64,000 nt of DNA from Aquatica leii (GCA_035610365.1 CM069433.1:186504760-186568759), one strand, 5' to 3'. Shown: positions 35,298 through 45,900, counted from the stretch's first letter. Notes: generated from the letters alone by a model not told the origin. A program made the numbers and translations.

Positions 35298-35573
35298 ATG
35301 TCCTTACGTGGAGAAGCACTTGGAATTTTACAAACTGTTCCGGACCACCTGCAAGAAAATTACGAACCCGCACCGAGGCAGCCATAAGCTCCGTTGTGCT
35401 GCAGAAGTATCCTCGCACACAGAAGAAAGCATTGAAGACATAGTGCAACGGGTATTTCGGGAACGAGTAGCTCGAGGAAGAGAACTGACGTGTTGGAACT
35501 GCGGAGAAGTGGGCCACGTACGACGCCGTTGTACTAAGCCCAAAAGAAGACCAGAAGAGCGTCCGGAAAACTA
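35298..35573 (+). pseudogene. gag remnant with zinc knuckle
   Basis: Starts ATG TCC TTA CGT GGA and reads LRGEALGILQTVPDHLQENY, the gag core motif, then runs into a stop. The text resumes in another frame from about 35396 (SSHTEESIEDIVQRVF) and ends with a CCHC zinc knuckle, CWNCGEVGHVRRRC (CX2CX4HX4C) and a basic tail. The long N-terminal and middle gag regions visible in the relic at 30230-31030 are missing here. A deletion inside gag, rather than random decay, is the simplest explanation, so this copy would need gag from elsewhere. Confidence 0.85.
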
Positions 35574-35588
35574 GAACAGGTCGACCAA

Positions 35589-36296
35589 ATGGGGCGAAAG
35601 TCGACCTCAACGAGCCATGCCCCGGAGATTACCATTCAAATGGCATCGCCTAGAGAGCAGTTGCATAGCATTTATCTCGATGGCAAGATCAATGGAAGAA
35701 GCGTTCAGTTACTGGTTGACACGGGAGCGACGAAAACCATCATTCGTCCTGACATCTTATTGGAAAACGAGAAGACATCACCAGTAACAGTACGACTTCG
35801 AACGGCGACGGGCGAAGAAATACCTACTCATAGACATGTCAAAGTAACCATTGGTTTGGGAAATGGAGTACTCGACCATCAAGTACTGGTAGCCGACATC
35901 ACAGAAGAAGTTATCCTGGGAATGGACGTGATAAAGAAGTATGGGTTCCTTTTGGATATGAAGAAAGATGTCCTGAAGATCGACAATGAAGAAATTCCTT
36001 TTCATTCGTCAGAGAAGGCAGCCGTGCGAGTCTTATTGAGTAAAGACGTGATTCTGTCTGCAAGGACGGAAAGTGTGGTGATGGCACGCCTGAATGGAAA
36101 TCTCCGGGAAGGCTACATACGCGCGATTGAACCAATGGAAGGCGGCTTAGTTGAAAAGGGACTACTCGTTGCCAGAACCTTAGTACGAGTAAAGAACACG
36201 ATGCTAGTAAGGATCTTAAACATCAACTCAGATACATTCTTACCACTAAATGCCAAAACCTCAGCCAAGACCAGCTGGCTAAAGTTAAAGTGTTGA
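35589..36296 (+). CDS. Retroviral-type aspartic protease (gypsy)
   Basis: Open for 235 codons. The active-site motif LLVDTGATKTIIR lies at 35709-35747 and the flap-following ILGMDVIKKYG block at 35917-35949, as in Ty3/gypsy proteases. It follows the gag zinc knuckle and overlaps the RT frame by 7 bases. The end of this frame (NAKTSAKTSWLKLK) disagrees with the expected linker to RT, so a one-base frameshift probably lies near 36260. Otherwise undamaged. The role is cleavage of the gag-pol polyprotein. Confidence 0.88.
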   Translation: MGRKSTSTSHAPEITIQMASPREQLHSIYLDGKINGRSVQLLVDTGATKTIIRPDILLENEKTSPVTVRLRTATGEEIPTHRHVKVTIGLGNGVLDHQVLVADITEEVILGMDVIKKYGFLLDMKKDVLKIDNEEIPFHSSEKAAVRVLLSKDVILSARTESVVMARLNGNLREGYIRAIEPMEGGLVEKGLLVARTLVRVKNTMLVRILNINSDTFLPLNAKTSAKTSWLKLKC

Positions 36297-37027
36297 CCCA
36301 AGAGTACCAAGATGTGTTCGCGCTGAAGAGTAGTTCCAAAGAAAGAACTAATGTGGTGAAACATAAAATTAATACCGGAGACGCTCGGCCGATACGACAA
36401 CATCCACGCAGACTTCCTTTGGCGAAAAGAGAAAAAACCGAGCAAATAATTACGTATATGGAGAGGAAAGGCGTGATTGAACCTTCAAGTAGCTCATGGG
36501 CATCCCCAGTGGTACTCGTAAAGAAGAAGGATGGATCAACGAGGTTTTGTGTAGACTATAGACAGCTAAACGACGTGACCAAAAAGGACAGCTACCCTTT
36601 ACCCAGAATTGACGATACGCTAGACACCCTGTCAGGATTCCAGTGGTTTTCTACGTTAGATTTAAAGAGTGGATACTGGCAGGTAGAATTAGAACCCAGG
36701 GATCGTGAAAAAACTGCTTTTACGATAGGAACTGATTTGTGGCAGTTCACTGTAATGCCCTTCGGCCTGTGTAACGCTCCTGCAACTTTCGAGCGTTTGA
36801 TGGAGACCATCTTGCGCGGATTGTCTTGGAAGACGTGCTTGGTTTACCTGGACGACGTGATCGTGGTTGGAAGGTCGTTTGAAGAACACTTGAACAACTT
36901 GAAGGAAGTGTTCCAGCGCTTCCTTCTTAAATACGTGGCACTTCCTTGGGCTCAGTTTAAAGTTAGCCCCACGTATTTAAGAAGGAAGCGCAATACCTTG
37001 GCCACGTCGTATCTAGAGATGGAGTAG
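36290..37027 (+). pseudogene. gypsy reverse transcriptase N-terminal part, disrupted by a microinversion
   Basis: RT motifs are all present: RRLPLAKREKTEQIITYMER, RFCVDYRQLND, STLDLKSGYWQVELEPRD, FTVMPFGLCNAPATFERLM and the catalytic VYLDDVIVVG (YLDD at 36844-36855). After FQR the reading goes wrong at 36919-36990. About 57 bp are inverted relative to copies at 1-1870 and 43738-50766, and the flank TTTAAGAAGGAAG is present on both sides. This shifts frame, and a stop follows at 37025-37027. The correct frame continues at about 37000 and leads into the next segment. Confidence 0.92.
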
Positions 37028-37053
37028 GGGCTGACCCAGACAAAATCCAAGCA

Positions 37054-39057
37054 GTGCAAGCATGGCCAAGACCAATCGACAAACATCAGGTCCGAAGTTT
37101 CCTTGGGTTGTGCACGTATTATAGAAGATTTGTACCCGGATTTGCCAATATTGCCAAACCATTGACAAAATTAACCGAAGAAAAAGCAGAATTTAGATGG
37201 AATGAAGACTGCGAAAATTCTTTTAATCAACTAAAACAGACCCTAGTCACTTCGCCGATTTTGAGTTATCCAAGAGAAGATGGAAAGTTTGTTTTGGATA
37301 CCGACGCAAGCAATCTGGCCATAGGCGCGGTCCTTTCGCAAGTTCAAGATGGACAAGAAAAAGTTATCGCGTATTTTAGCAAGGTTTTGTCCAGGCCAGA
37401 AAGGAATTATTGCGTGACTAGGAGGGAGCTGTTAGCAGTCGTTAAGTCCATTAAACATTTCTACAAGTATTTGTATGGACGAAAATTTTTACTGAGAACA
37501 GACCACGCCGCTTTAAAATGGCTTCTGCAGTTCCGTAACCCAGAAGGACAAGTGGCAAGATGGATCGAGAGACTGCAAGAGTATGACTATGACACAGAAC
37601 ACCGTGCCGGAAGCAGTCATCGGAACGCTGATGCCTTGTCCAGAAGACCATGTCCGGCGGACTGCAGCCATTGTTCGCGACTGGAAGAAAAAGTCGAATG
37701 TCTCCGGAGAACTGCTATGGTTGATGATGAGTGGGAACCTGAGCAGTTACGTCGCGAACAAGAAGACGATTCTGAAATAAGACAACTCCTCGACTGGAAA
37801 GAAAGCGGCCGACGACCAACCTGGGAAGAAGTGAGTGCTTTGGGCAGAAATATCAAAGCGTACTGGGCGCAGTGGGACTCCTTGATAGTAGAAGACGGTC
37901 TTCTTAAGCGATCCCTAGAAAATGCCGAGGACACGGGAAACAGATTACAGCTGGTAGTGCCGAAGAGCAACGTGACAGAAGTGTTGAAGCATCTCCACGA
38001 TGGGACATCAGGAGGACACTTTGGCATTAAGAAGACGTTGGGTAAAGTGCGAGAACGATTCTACTGGATGAACTGCAAAGAGGACGTCATGAAATGGTGC
38101 CGTAAATGCATAGTCTGCGCTTCAGGAAATGGTCCAGCGAGAAAGCGCAAAGCACCCATGAAACAATACAACGTAGGAAGCCCTTTGGAAAGAGTAGCGA
38201 TTGACAACGCAGGGCCGTTCCCAGAATCCGATTTGGGAAATAAATACATCCTGGTGGCGATGGATTATTTCACGAAATGGACGGACGCTTACGCCATACC
38301 CAATCAGGAAGCAGCTACAGTCGCAGACGTATTAGTAAAGGAGTTTTTCTGCCGGTTTGGAGTTCCGTTGGAATTACACTCCGATCAAGGCCGCAATTTT
38401 GAGTCTGGGCTGTTTCAAGAAGTTTGCCGACTGTTAGGAATCAAGAAGACCAGGACAACGCTTCTCCATCCTCAGTCTGATGGCATGGTTGAACGGATGA
38501 ATCGAACAATGGGCAAGTACTTAGCCAAAGTAGTGTCCGAACACCAAAGGGACTGGGATCAGTACTTGCACCTTTTCTTATTGGCATACCGATCATCCGT
38601 TCACGAAAGCACAGGCCAAACACCATCCTGTGTCATGCTCGGTCGTAAAATACGATTACCATGCGATCTTCAATTTGGACGAAGACCGGAAGAAGAAGTT
38701 GCTGGAGAAGATTACGTCAGCAAGCTGGCCAAGAGGTTAGACGAAGTACATGAAGAGGTCCGTAAAAACACGCAAATTGCCAGCGACAGGATGAAAACAA
38801 GATATGACGTCAAGGCGCAAAATGGTGGGTTTCAACCTGGCGATATGGTCTGGTTGTATAACCCTCAAAGGAGACGTGGTTTGTCGCCGAAGCTGCAAAG
38901 GGAATGGGAGGGCCCCTATGAAGTCGTGCAGCGTATTAACGACGTTATATACCGCATCCGAAAACCGCCCAGATGCAAGCCAAAAGTGGTCCACGTCGAT
39001 CGTCTACCCCGTTTGCTGGCGATAACCACAATGCGCAAGTTCAGGTCCGAACCATAG
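37054..39057 (+). CDS. gypsy RT connection, RNase H and integrase
   Basis: 667 open codons. It opens with the RT tail RSFLGLCTYYRRFVPGFA, then RNase H (LDTDASNLAIGAVLSQ, TRRELLAVVKSIKHF, RTDHAALKWLL, NADALSRRPC). The integrase HHCC zinc region is HLHDGTSGGHFGIKKTLGKV with CRKCIVC. Its core has Asp at about 38203 (VAIDNAGPF), Asp at HSDQGRNFES (about 38383) and Glu at DGMVERMNRT (about 38490), so the DDE triad is complete. The GPY/F module near the end (WEGPYEVVQRINDVIYRI) is followed by VVHVDRLPRL. It is the best preserved segment of the element; only the upstream microinversion separates it from RT. Confidence 0.95.
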   Translation: MQAWPRPIDKHQVRSFLGLCTYYRRFVPGFANIAKPLTKLTEEKAEFRWNEDCENSFNQLKQTLVTSPILSYPREDGKFVLDTDASNLAIGAVLSQVQDGQEKVIAYFSKVLSRPERNYCVTRRELLAVVKSIKHFYKYLYGRKFLLRTDHAALKWLLQFRNPEGQVARWIERLQEYDYDTEHRAGSSHRNADALSRRPCPADCSHCSRLEEKVECLRRTAMVDDEWEPEQLRREQEDDSEIRQLLDWKESGRRPTWEEVSALGRNIKAYWAQWDSLIVEDGLLKRSLENAEDTGNRLQLVVPKSNVTEVLKHLHDGTSGGHFGIKKTLGKVRERFYWMNCKEDVMKWCRKCIVCASGNGPARKRKAPMKQYNVGSPLERVAIDNAGPFPESDLGNKYILVAMDYFTKWTDAYAIPNQEAATVADVLVKEFFCRFGVPLELHSDQGRNFESGLFQEVCRLLGIKKTRTTLLHPQSDGMVERMNRTMGKYLAKVVSEHQRDWDQYLHLFLLAYRSSVHESTGQTPSCVMLGRKIRLPCDLQFGRRPEEEVAGEDYVSKLAKRLDEVHEEVRKNTQIASDRMKTRYDVKAQNGGFQPGDMVWLYNPQRRRGLSPKLQREWEGPYEVVQRINDVIYRIRKPPRCKPKVVHVDRLPRLLAITTMRKFRSEP

Positions 39058-39092
39058 TAATAAGTAGCAGAACCAGGAATCCAATCGAAGAA

Positions 39093-39695
39093 ATGGAGTT
39101 CGAGAAGTTTATGAACTTATACGGAGGTTCTGGAAAAGCTAGCTTCTGAGTTACCACCGAGGAACAACAAGACCTGTGCCAGACACAAAAAGATTACGCC
39201 ATCGCACATTGCGTGAGCGAGGATCTTGACATGTCTAAAGGGGTTGCAGTTGTGTTTAAAAAGAAGTTTGGGCAGCTAGATGAATTACGAAGACAGCAAC
39301 CGGCAGTCGGAAAAGTTTTAGGACTACGTGGTGGTGACGGACGCTTCGTTTTCTATCTGGTCACCAAGAAATACTCACGTGTCAAACCGTTATACAAAGA
39401 TCTGTGGCGAACATTATAGAGTCTCAAGAGACAAATGGAGTTCCATCATGTTAAGAAATTGGCAGTACCCAAGCTTGGTTGTGGCTTAGATCAACTGAAT
39501 TGGAGGACAGTTCGAAACATGTTGGAGGTCGTCTTCCGAGGAACAGGCATTCAAGTGTTGGTCTGTAGTTACCAACCGAGGAGAGTATTGGGTCAGGAAA
39601 AGTTCATTGACTGTTACTTTTATGGTCAAGGAAGTTGCCGAAATGGAGGAAGCTGCCGCTATCGCCACGATCCCTTTTACCGGTGTCGCATATAG
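39093..39695 (+). pseudogene. Accessory ORF: TARG1/OARD1-like macrodomain plus CCCH zinc finger
   Basis: A single frame of 200 codons with two stops (TGA at codon 19, TAG at codon 109) and no frameshift. It lies 35 bp past pol and ends 26 bp before the polypurine tract. The macrodomain shows AIAHCVSEDLDMSKGVAVVF, KKKFGQLDEL, FYLVTKKYSRVKPLY and AVPKLGCGLDQLNWRTV, the block order of TARG1 (OARD1), an ADP-ribosyl-acceptor hydrolase. The Lys and Asp that act in that family (human Lys84 and Asp125) correspond to VTKK (codon 92) and GCGLD (codon 133). A CX7CX5CX3H zinc finger starts at codon 174 (CYFYGQGSC, CRNGGSC, RYRH). The other copy has sense codons at both stop positions. I infer removal of ADP-ribose from protein or nucleic acid, with RNA or DNA binding by the finger; neither is shown. 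Confidence 0.85.
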
Positions 39696-39735
39696 TCTCC
39701 TGTTCTGGGACAGAACAGTCCTAAGAAGGGGGCAG

Positions 39736-40211
39736 TGAAACGTTCGAGAAATTATTTACAAATGCAAGAGCCTTCTAGAAGCTGTTATCCATTTTCTAGA
39801 AGATATAGCGAAAAGTAGGGAACGCTCGAGAAAGATTCGCCGATGTCTATAGATACCGAAGAAAGAAATCGTAGGTCAGTTATTGTCGTAATGCGAATGC
39901 AGCTGTATTAAGAAGATTATTCAAGTGAAGATAAATAAGTGATTAGCACGTGCGAAGTTTTAAATAAATAAAGTGTACACCGAATCGAGTGAACGTGACC
40001 TATAGTGTAAACAAACAAGTTAGTGGCTTTATCTTATCGTCGCGTAAGTGATAGTATATTATTGTTTTATATAAATTTCTGTCAGTTTTTATCCTTAGAT
40101 ATTTAAATTTAATTAGTTCGGTTAATTTAAAAGTGTACATATTTCTAGAATAAGTAAACGTATTTTTAGTCGTTTTAAATAAATTTAGTTTTAATAATAA
40201 AATACGCAACA
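39736..40211 (+). repeat. 3' LTR (476 bp)
   Basis: Begins TGAAACGTTCGAG right after the purine tract AAGAAGGGGGCAG and ends GCAACA, followed by target duplication GTAT. Pairs with 34691-35167. Confidence 0.95.
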
Positions 40212-40480
40212 GTATGTTAACTATTATAAGGGTATAAAGGTGCAGAGAATAACTTTTCAGAATATGTTGTGGTGTACTATGGAATACGTTAATTTTGCGA
40301 GTTAATTCTCTAGTGCTACTGCGGGGACGATCTTCTATAATTTGCAATACCTGTATATACATTACAGAAAAACAACTATTGAAGTTTTGATATTATTGAA
40401 AATATTTATTGTTTTGCTTGCTCTTTAGCTGCTAGTACACGAGGTGGTCTTTCTCGCCCACGACCTTCGTAGGTAGGAAT
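40212..40480 (-). pseudogene. Mariner-like transposase N-terminal helix-turn-helix
   Basis: The minus strand from about 40480 reads PTYEGRGRERPPRVLAAKEQ, then LQIIEDRPRSSTRELTRKIN, the helix-turn-helix region of DDE3 mariner-like transposases, and ILKSYSLHLYTL. The gypsy insertion then cuts it; the continuation is at 34690 and below. Stops are present. Confidence 0.68.
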
Positions 40481-41384
40481 AATCATTGATTATGAATAAC
40501 ACTCTGAACACTGAACTGTACACTGAAATTGGTATTTATACTTCTTACATTGCATATTTTTTTGTATTAGTTAAGGTCTTGTTTTGGTTGCAACAAGATA
40601 ATTGTAATTGAGTACAAAAAAGTGCATTTTGTTAAGTTGGGTCAGTGTCAAAACGTTGAAATGAAGATTGATGATTATTTATTTATTGTAATTATTTTAT
40701 TAACGATTTATTTTGTGGATGATTGCGAATTTAAAAGAAATTAACAAAATACATTTTAAAATACAACAGAGCTCTTAGAATTTACCGCATAGTTCAAGTC
40801 ATTATTTAAGTAGTCAGAACCGGTCTAAAAACTGTAAGTGCAAATATCTCGAAAATCGGCCACTTTAGACCAAATCTTAAAAAAAAATTCCCTTGAATTT
40901 GTAGTTTAACAGAAACAAACGTGGAATGAGAATTTCCCGTCATACCTATAGTCAAAACATAATTGACAAAATGACGATAACATAAACTGATGACTGGTCA
41001 TAAGATAAAAGTGACCTTTTGAACGAATGAATTTTGGGTTTACAATACATATGATGAGTAGGTAGAACACGTTTATATAAATGTCCATAATTTATTTATC
41101 ACTTAATGTTTAGTAAAGAATGGCCATGCATGACACTTATTAATCTTTCTCTAACTTCTGTACGCTTCTGTTGAGTTGTATAAATTATTTTTGTTATTTA
41201 TTTAAATATGTAGTTGAATTACTAGAACCGAAAAAAACCGAAAAGTACCGAAAAAAATTAAGAACCGGACCGTTTGTGTCTATAGGAACCTAAACCGGAA
41301 CCGGAACCGTTAAAAATTTTTTAAGTGAAACCAGAACCGTACCGGAACGTTTATTACGTTTCGGTCCAGGTCCCTGATTGGCAG

Positions 41385-42987
41385 TAGTCAGCTACATAAA
41401 ATATAATATATAATTTATAATAAGATTACCAAGAAAACATTGATAAAATATTTCTTTTGTTAAACAATATTGTTTATTGTTCTTAACTGTCTTTTTCACT
41501 CGGGTTTAAAAATTAAAAAAGTGTCCAGTTTACACTGGAACTCGTTAAATAAACTACTATTACAAAATCCTAACTAAATACTTTATAATAAAGTTAAAAC
41601 CTTATCATTACAACTATAAATTTCTCTACTTTACCTAAATAATTAATTTTGATTTAAAATCTTATTATTAAGTTTAAAAAACAAATTCTATGAATAATTT
41701 TTTGAAAAATTTAAATTATGTAAACTATTTTATTTCTTTGTAAAAACACGAGTTGAAATCCTAAATCGCACATCTGTAATAAAATCGCATTAATTTTGTT
41801 ATTACAAGCTTGAACTGTAAGGTTATAAATGGATTAACGCAATTTGAAATAAACATAGTTTATTATATTAACAATTTAATAGGCTGTTCAAAAATATAAC
41901 CGTTTTCGCCGGCACTAATTTATTTTTATATTCATCACTCCTAATTGTACAAGTACATTTCATTGACTACACCTAATCACGCGGCGTCTAAACACAAAAA
42001 ATATTGTTTATTAGTTTTAAATCATTAACTGACCTCACACTTGATAAGTATGGATAGAAATCAAAAACACGTCATTATGTTTTTTCGTTGCAAAATCTTG
42101 GAGAAGTATAAAATAAATCGCATTCGTTAAAAATTTTACTTCTACAAGTTAATCCTTCGAATAAACTTTGTTATGTTTATTTTTTCTTCAAAATAATTTG
42201 CCGAAAAGAAAACTGTGTAAAATTTCTAAAAACAAGAATCTTGTTAACCTTAAACCGTATTTGAATAAACATGAATTCTTTGTATCTTACGATTTAGCAA
42301 ATTTCTAGCTTGAATTAATTTTCGAAAACCTGTGATTTTGTTAGTGTTAGTGTTAAAATACTTAAAATGTTATGCCTTCAGTGCAAATTTTAGTTATTAA
42401 ATAACAGTTCGATATAAAAAACTTTCATGTAGTTTTTTTTTTTTGGATACCTTTAACCGATTTTATTGTATAGGTAAGCACTATTTTACTTGATAACTGT
42501 TGATGGAATATGACTCTTAACTTAAAATTTTTTTATGTCTGATGTCAGAATATGTAATTTGTTTTTAGATATTCTAACAAATTCAAACGAAACATTATTC
42601 GATGTCTACTGACTGAATTTTAAGAAATGTGGAGCTATAATAGAATGCATTTTAGACGCCATGCCATAACAAGTTTACGCTAGTTTTTTACAACTTTCAT
42701 TCATATAATTTTTTTAAACCAAAATCGACTGTAAAAAGACAAAATTTGACGATTTTAAGTTAAGTAGTCTAAGATTAGTTCCGACTACATATTTACGGAA
42801 GCAAAAGTGAATTTAAATAACAGATTAATGCCAATCCAAAAACGTAAACAACGTTTTAATTAATAATAAGAACTATAATAATAATGGCCAAACATGCAAG
42901 GTTAAATAGTTCCAAATACATAAATTATAGTGGCATATAATTCAAGTTCGTTACATCAATTTATAAGTTAATTATGATATATTTTAG
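41385..42987. other. Upstream region of the SLC22 gene, no coding sequence seen
   Basis: AT-rich. The start-codon exon is preceded by an acceptor (ATATTTTAG at 42979-42987), so a non-coding first exon and the promoter should lie upstream, possibly here. I could not place them. Confidence 0.5.
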
Positions 42988-42998
42988 GTTGTAAAATC

Positions 42999-45900
42999 AT
43001 GACGGAAGATGTAAATGTTTTAGATTCAATTTTAATTGAAGTTGGCGAATTTGGGAGATATCAACGACGAGTATGTTTTTTTATTTTAATCTCCGCTGCT
43101 TTTATTTACTTCTCATCTATCATTTTTGTATTTGAAACTAAACAAGTCAGGCACAGGTAAGTAAATTATAAATAAAAATCACTTTGTAATTATCTTCGTA
43201 TATTTTAGATGTAAAATAAATGAATGTGATGTAGAACCCATTGAATTCAAGCCACTATGGTGGGCAAACGCAGCGCCCTCGGATTTTGATGAATTATCTA
43301 TGTGCATCAAATATCAACATATTAACAATAGTAATTTTCATAGCTGTGAATCAAAAGATTTTGATTGTAATGTTAAAGTGGCATGCGACACATACGTTTA
43401 TGAAACTTCGGAAGTATCTATTCAACACGACGTAAGTATTTTTATAGATTTTTTTTTACCTTTGGTATTACACCATGCAGCAACTACACTTGTTCACTTA
43501 TATTTATATTTTAAAGTTAGCTTTTGATATAATAGTATACTAAAACACAAGTTACAGAATGAATGCGCTTCAATTACGAGACCGGGTTTCATACACGAGC
43601 CGCGCAGCGGCGAGTTTGTGAAACGGTAGAGTGATTGAAACGTATTCTATGACGTGTTTTATACTATTTTCTCTATTTTCATTAAATTTTTACATTTTCT
43701 GTACAATTTTAATTTTAAAACAACATTCGGAAACTTTTGTATTGTAAAGTTTATTATTGAAACTAATTTAGTTACGAAGTAATAACATTCTGCTGAACTT
43801 TTATTGTTTATTGTTTTGAAACGAATATACACAACGTTTCGATTGCTGTGGTATCTGCAATCGTCATCAGGTGAATACTAACAAACTTAGAAACTACTGG
43901 AGCTTATATACTAAAGACATGTTCGATGAAGCGTTTAAGCGTACAAAATCAATTTAGCGTAACAGATTAATTAACAAAATTACTTAGTGAAGTTTAAGTT
44001 GTTTTAGAGGTTCGATTAGTGGTTTCCATATGTTGCTTATCTCGACACTTGGCTGGCTAAAAATTTCTTTGTTGTTGTTGATGAATGCCGCTTCTTTAAA
44101 TTTCCGTTTGTACCAATGTTCCTCTCTGTGTATGATTTTTGCTTCCGACCATTTCATTCGATGTTGGTTATCCCACGAATGTTGCGCGATGCCGGACTTA
44201 GAAGTCTCTCCTCTCTGTGTGTGCGTCTGATGTTCTTTCAGTCTGATGTCAAGTGGTCTTTTGGTTTCCCCCACGTATGACTTGCCACATTCACATGGAA
44301 CTTGGTAAATACAGTTTTGGGAATCTCGACTTGTTTGTGGATTTGTGTTGGATATTATACTCCTAATGGTGGTCGATGATTTGAACACTGTATTTAAGTT
44401 GTAGCTTTTCCGTATACGTTTTATTGATTCTGATAAACCTATGACATATGGGATGCTCAGCAGTGAATTGGGCAGTTCTTCTGTTTTAGGGTGTTCCTTG
44501 GTGTTCAATTGCTTTTTCTGTAAAAGCTTTCCTACAATCTTTTCTGGATAACCATTCTGCCTTAGATCGTTTCTAATGTTTTTGATTTCTTTTTGTAACC
44601 CTTTCTCTGTGTTGCACAACCTGTACGCTCTGTCGATTAGAGAATTTTACTACTCCCTTCTTCGTAGATGTGGAATGGTTGAATTCAAAGTTAAGATATC
44701 GACCGGTGTGTGTTGGTTTCCTGTAGACAGTCGTTTCCCTTGTTCTTTGTTACGTGAACGTCAAAAAAAGGAAGTGAGTTCTTTTTTTCCTTTTCCATAG
44801 TGAATCTGATGGATGGTTTGATGTTGTTCAGATCGTCAACATATCTAAGCCATGTTTTGGGTTTGAATTTTGATTTCTCTATGGCCTAGGATTCAAACCA
44901 GTTCATGTATATGTTGGCGACTACTGGTGATAGAGATGAACCCATTGGTAGTCCTTCGTCTTGAGTGAAGAATCTGTCTTTCTCCTGAAAGTACGAGTTC
45001 TTGAGGTAACATTCTAGGAGCTTCATTATTCCTTCTACCGGCAGCGTAGTTCTTTCCTGGAGTTTTTCATCTTCTCGGAGCTTCGTATGGATGATTTTCA
45101 ATGCTGCTTCAACTGGCACATTAGTATAAAGACTTTCTACGTCGAAACTGACTAATTGATCACGTGGTTGTAGCTCTATTGTTTTCAGAATCTCAACGAA
45201 ATGTTTGGAGTCTTTGACAAAAGATGAACTGTTCTTCTGTAGTAGCTGCACAATTGGTAGTAGAAATCTGATAGCTGGTATGTGGGTCCATTACGAAAGC
45301 TGGTTATCGGTCGAAGCGGCATGTTGTTTTTATGTATCTTGGGTAGTCCATATAGATGTGGCGGTTTGCTGTAGTGTGGTGTTAGCATCGTTCTCGTCCT
45401 TGGTGTTAGATGTCTTTCGTAGAGTTTTAGGACTTGATAGATCTTCCTCTCCAAGCTTGCTGTCCGATCTTTCTTCAATCTGCGGTAATTCCCTTGATTT
45501 AAGACGTCTTCAATTTTTTGGTCGTAGGTGGTGGCATCCATGATAACAGTTGCGGCTCCTTTGTCGGCTGGAAGTATTTTGATGCATTTGTTCTTCCGTA
45601 AATTTGTGAGAGCTTTTTCCTCATGTTTAGTGATGTTGGTGTGTTGTTTTCTTTTTTTCTCTAAAGCACTTCTGATTTTCCACCTAAATTCTTCTGCTTG
45701 TGTTGGATTCAAATGTGTTGTCTGGACGGCACTAATGATGTCTAGTACAGGCACGTGTTTTGGTGTTATCGAAAAATTGAGCCCTTTCTCTAATAGAGTC
45801 GTTTCTGTAGCAGACAGTGGATGTGTCGATATGTTGACTATGGTTCTCCTTGCATTCTTTTGGTTGTCGGCTGCTTTCTGTTGGTTTCGTGTAAGTTTAG

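Larger units (their letters stand above)
34691..40211 (+). mobile_element. Ty3/gypsy element with both LTRs and an accessory macrodomain ORF (5521 bp)
   Basis: LTRs of 477 and 476 bp begin TGAAACG and end CA. The element is flanked by the 4-bp duplication GTAT (34687-34690 and 40212-40215). A purine-rich tract AAGAAGGGGGCAG abuts the 3' LTR (39723-39735). Order inside: shortened gag, protease, RT, RNase H, integrase with GPY/F end, then an accessory macrodomain plus CCCH ORF. No env-like membrane protein is present. The copy is not intact: gag has a large internal loss, RT contains a microinversion that shifts frame, and the accessory ORF has two stops. It inserted into a mariner-like relic within a hAT-type element. 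Confidence 0.95.
33753..41376. mobile_element. hAT-type non-autonomous element with ACCGGAACCG subterminal repeats, host of nested insertions
   Basis: The left end CAGGGACCTGGACCGGACCG and inverted right end CAGGGACCTGGACCGAAACG are flanked by 8-bp duplications ATTTGCAG (33745-33752) and ATTGGCAG (41377-41384), 7 of 8 identical. Both subterminal zones (33770-33870 and 41225-41360) contain repeated AACCGGAACCG and ACCGAAAA words. No hAT transposase is seen inside. Removing the nested gypsy element leaves about 2.1 kb, which carries mariner-like transposase fragments. Confidence 0.82.

Noticed and set aside
39093-39695. Accessory ORF as an env gene
   Set aside because: No signal peptide, membrane segment or furin-like site; the conserved blocks match a macrodomain.
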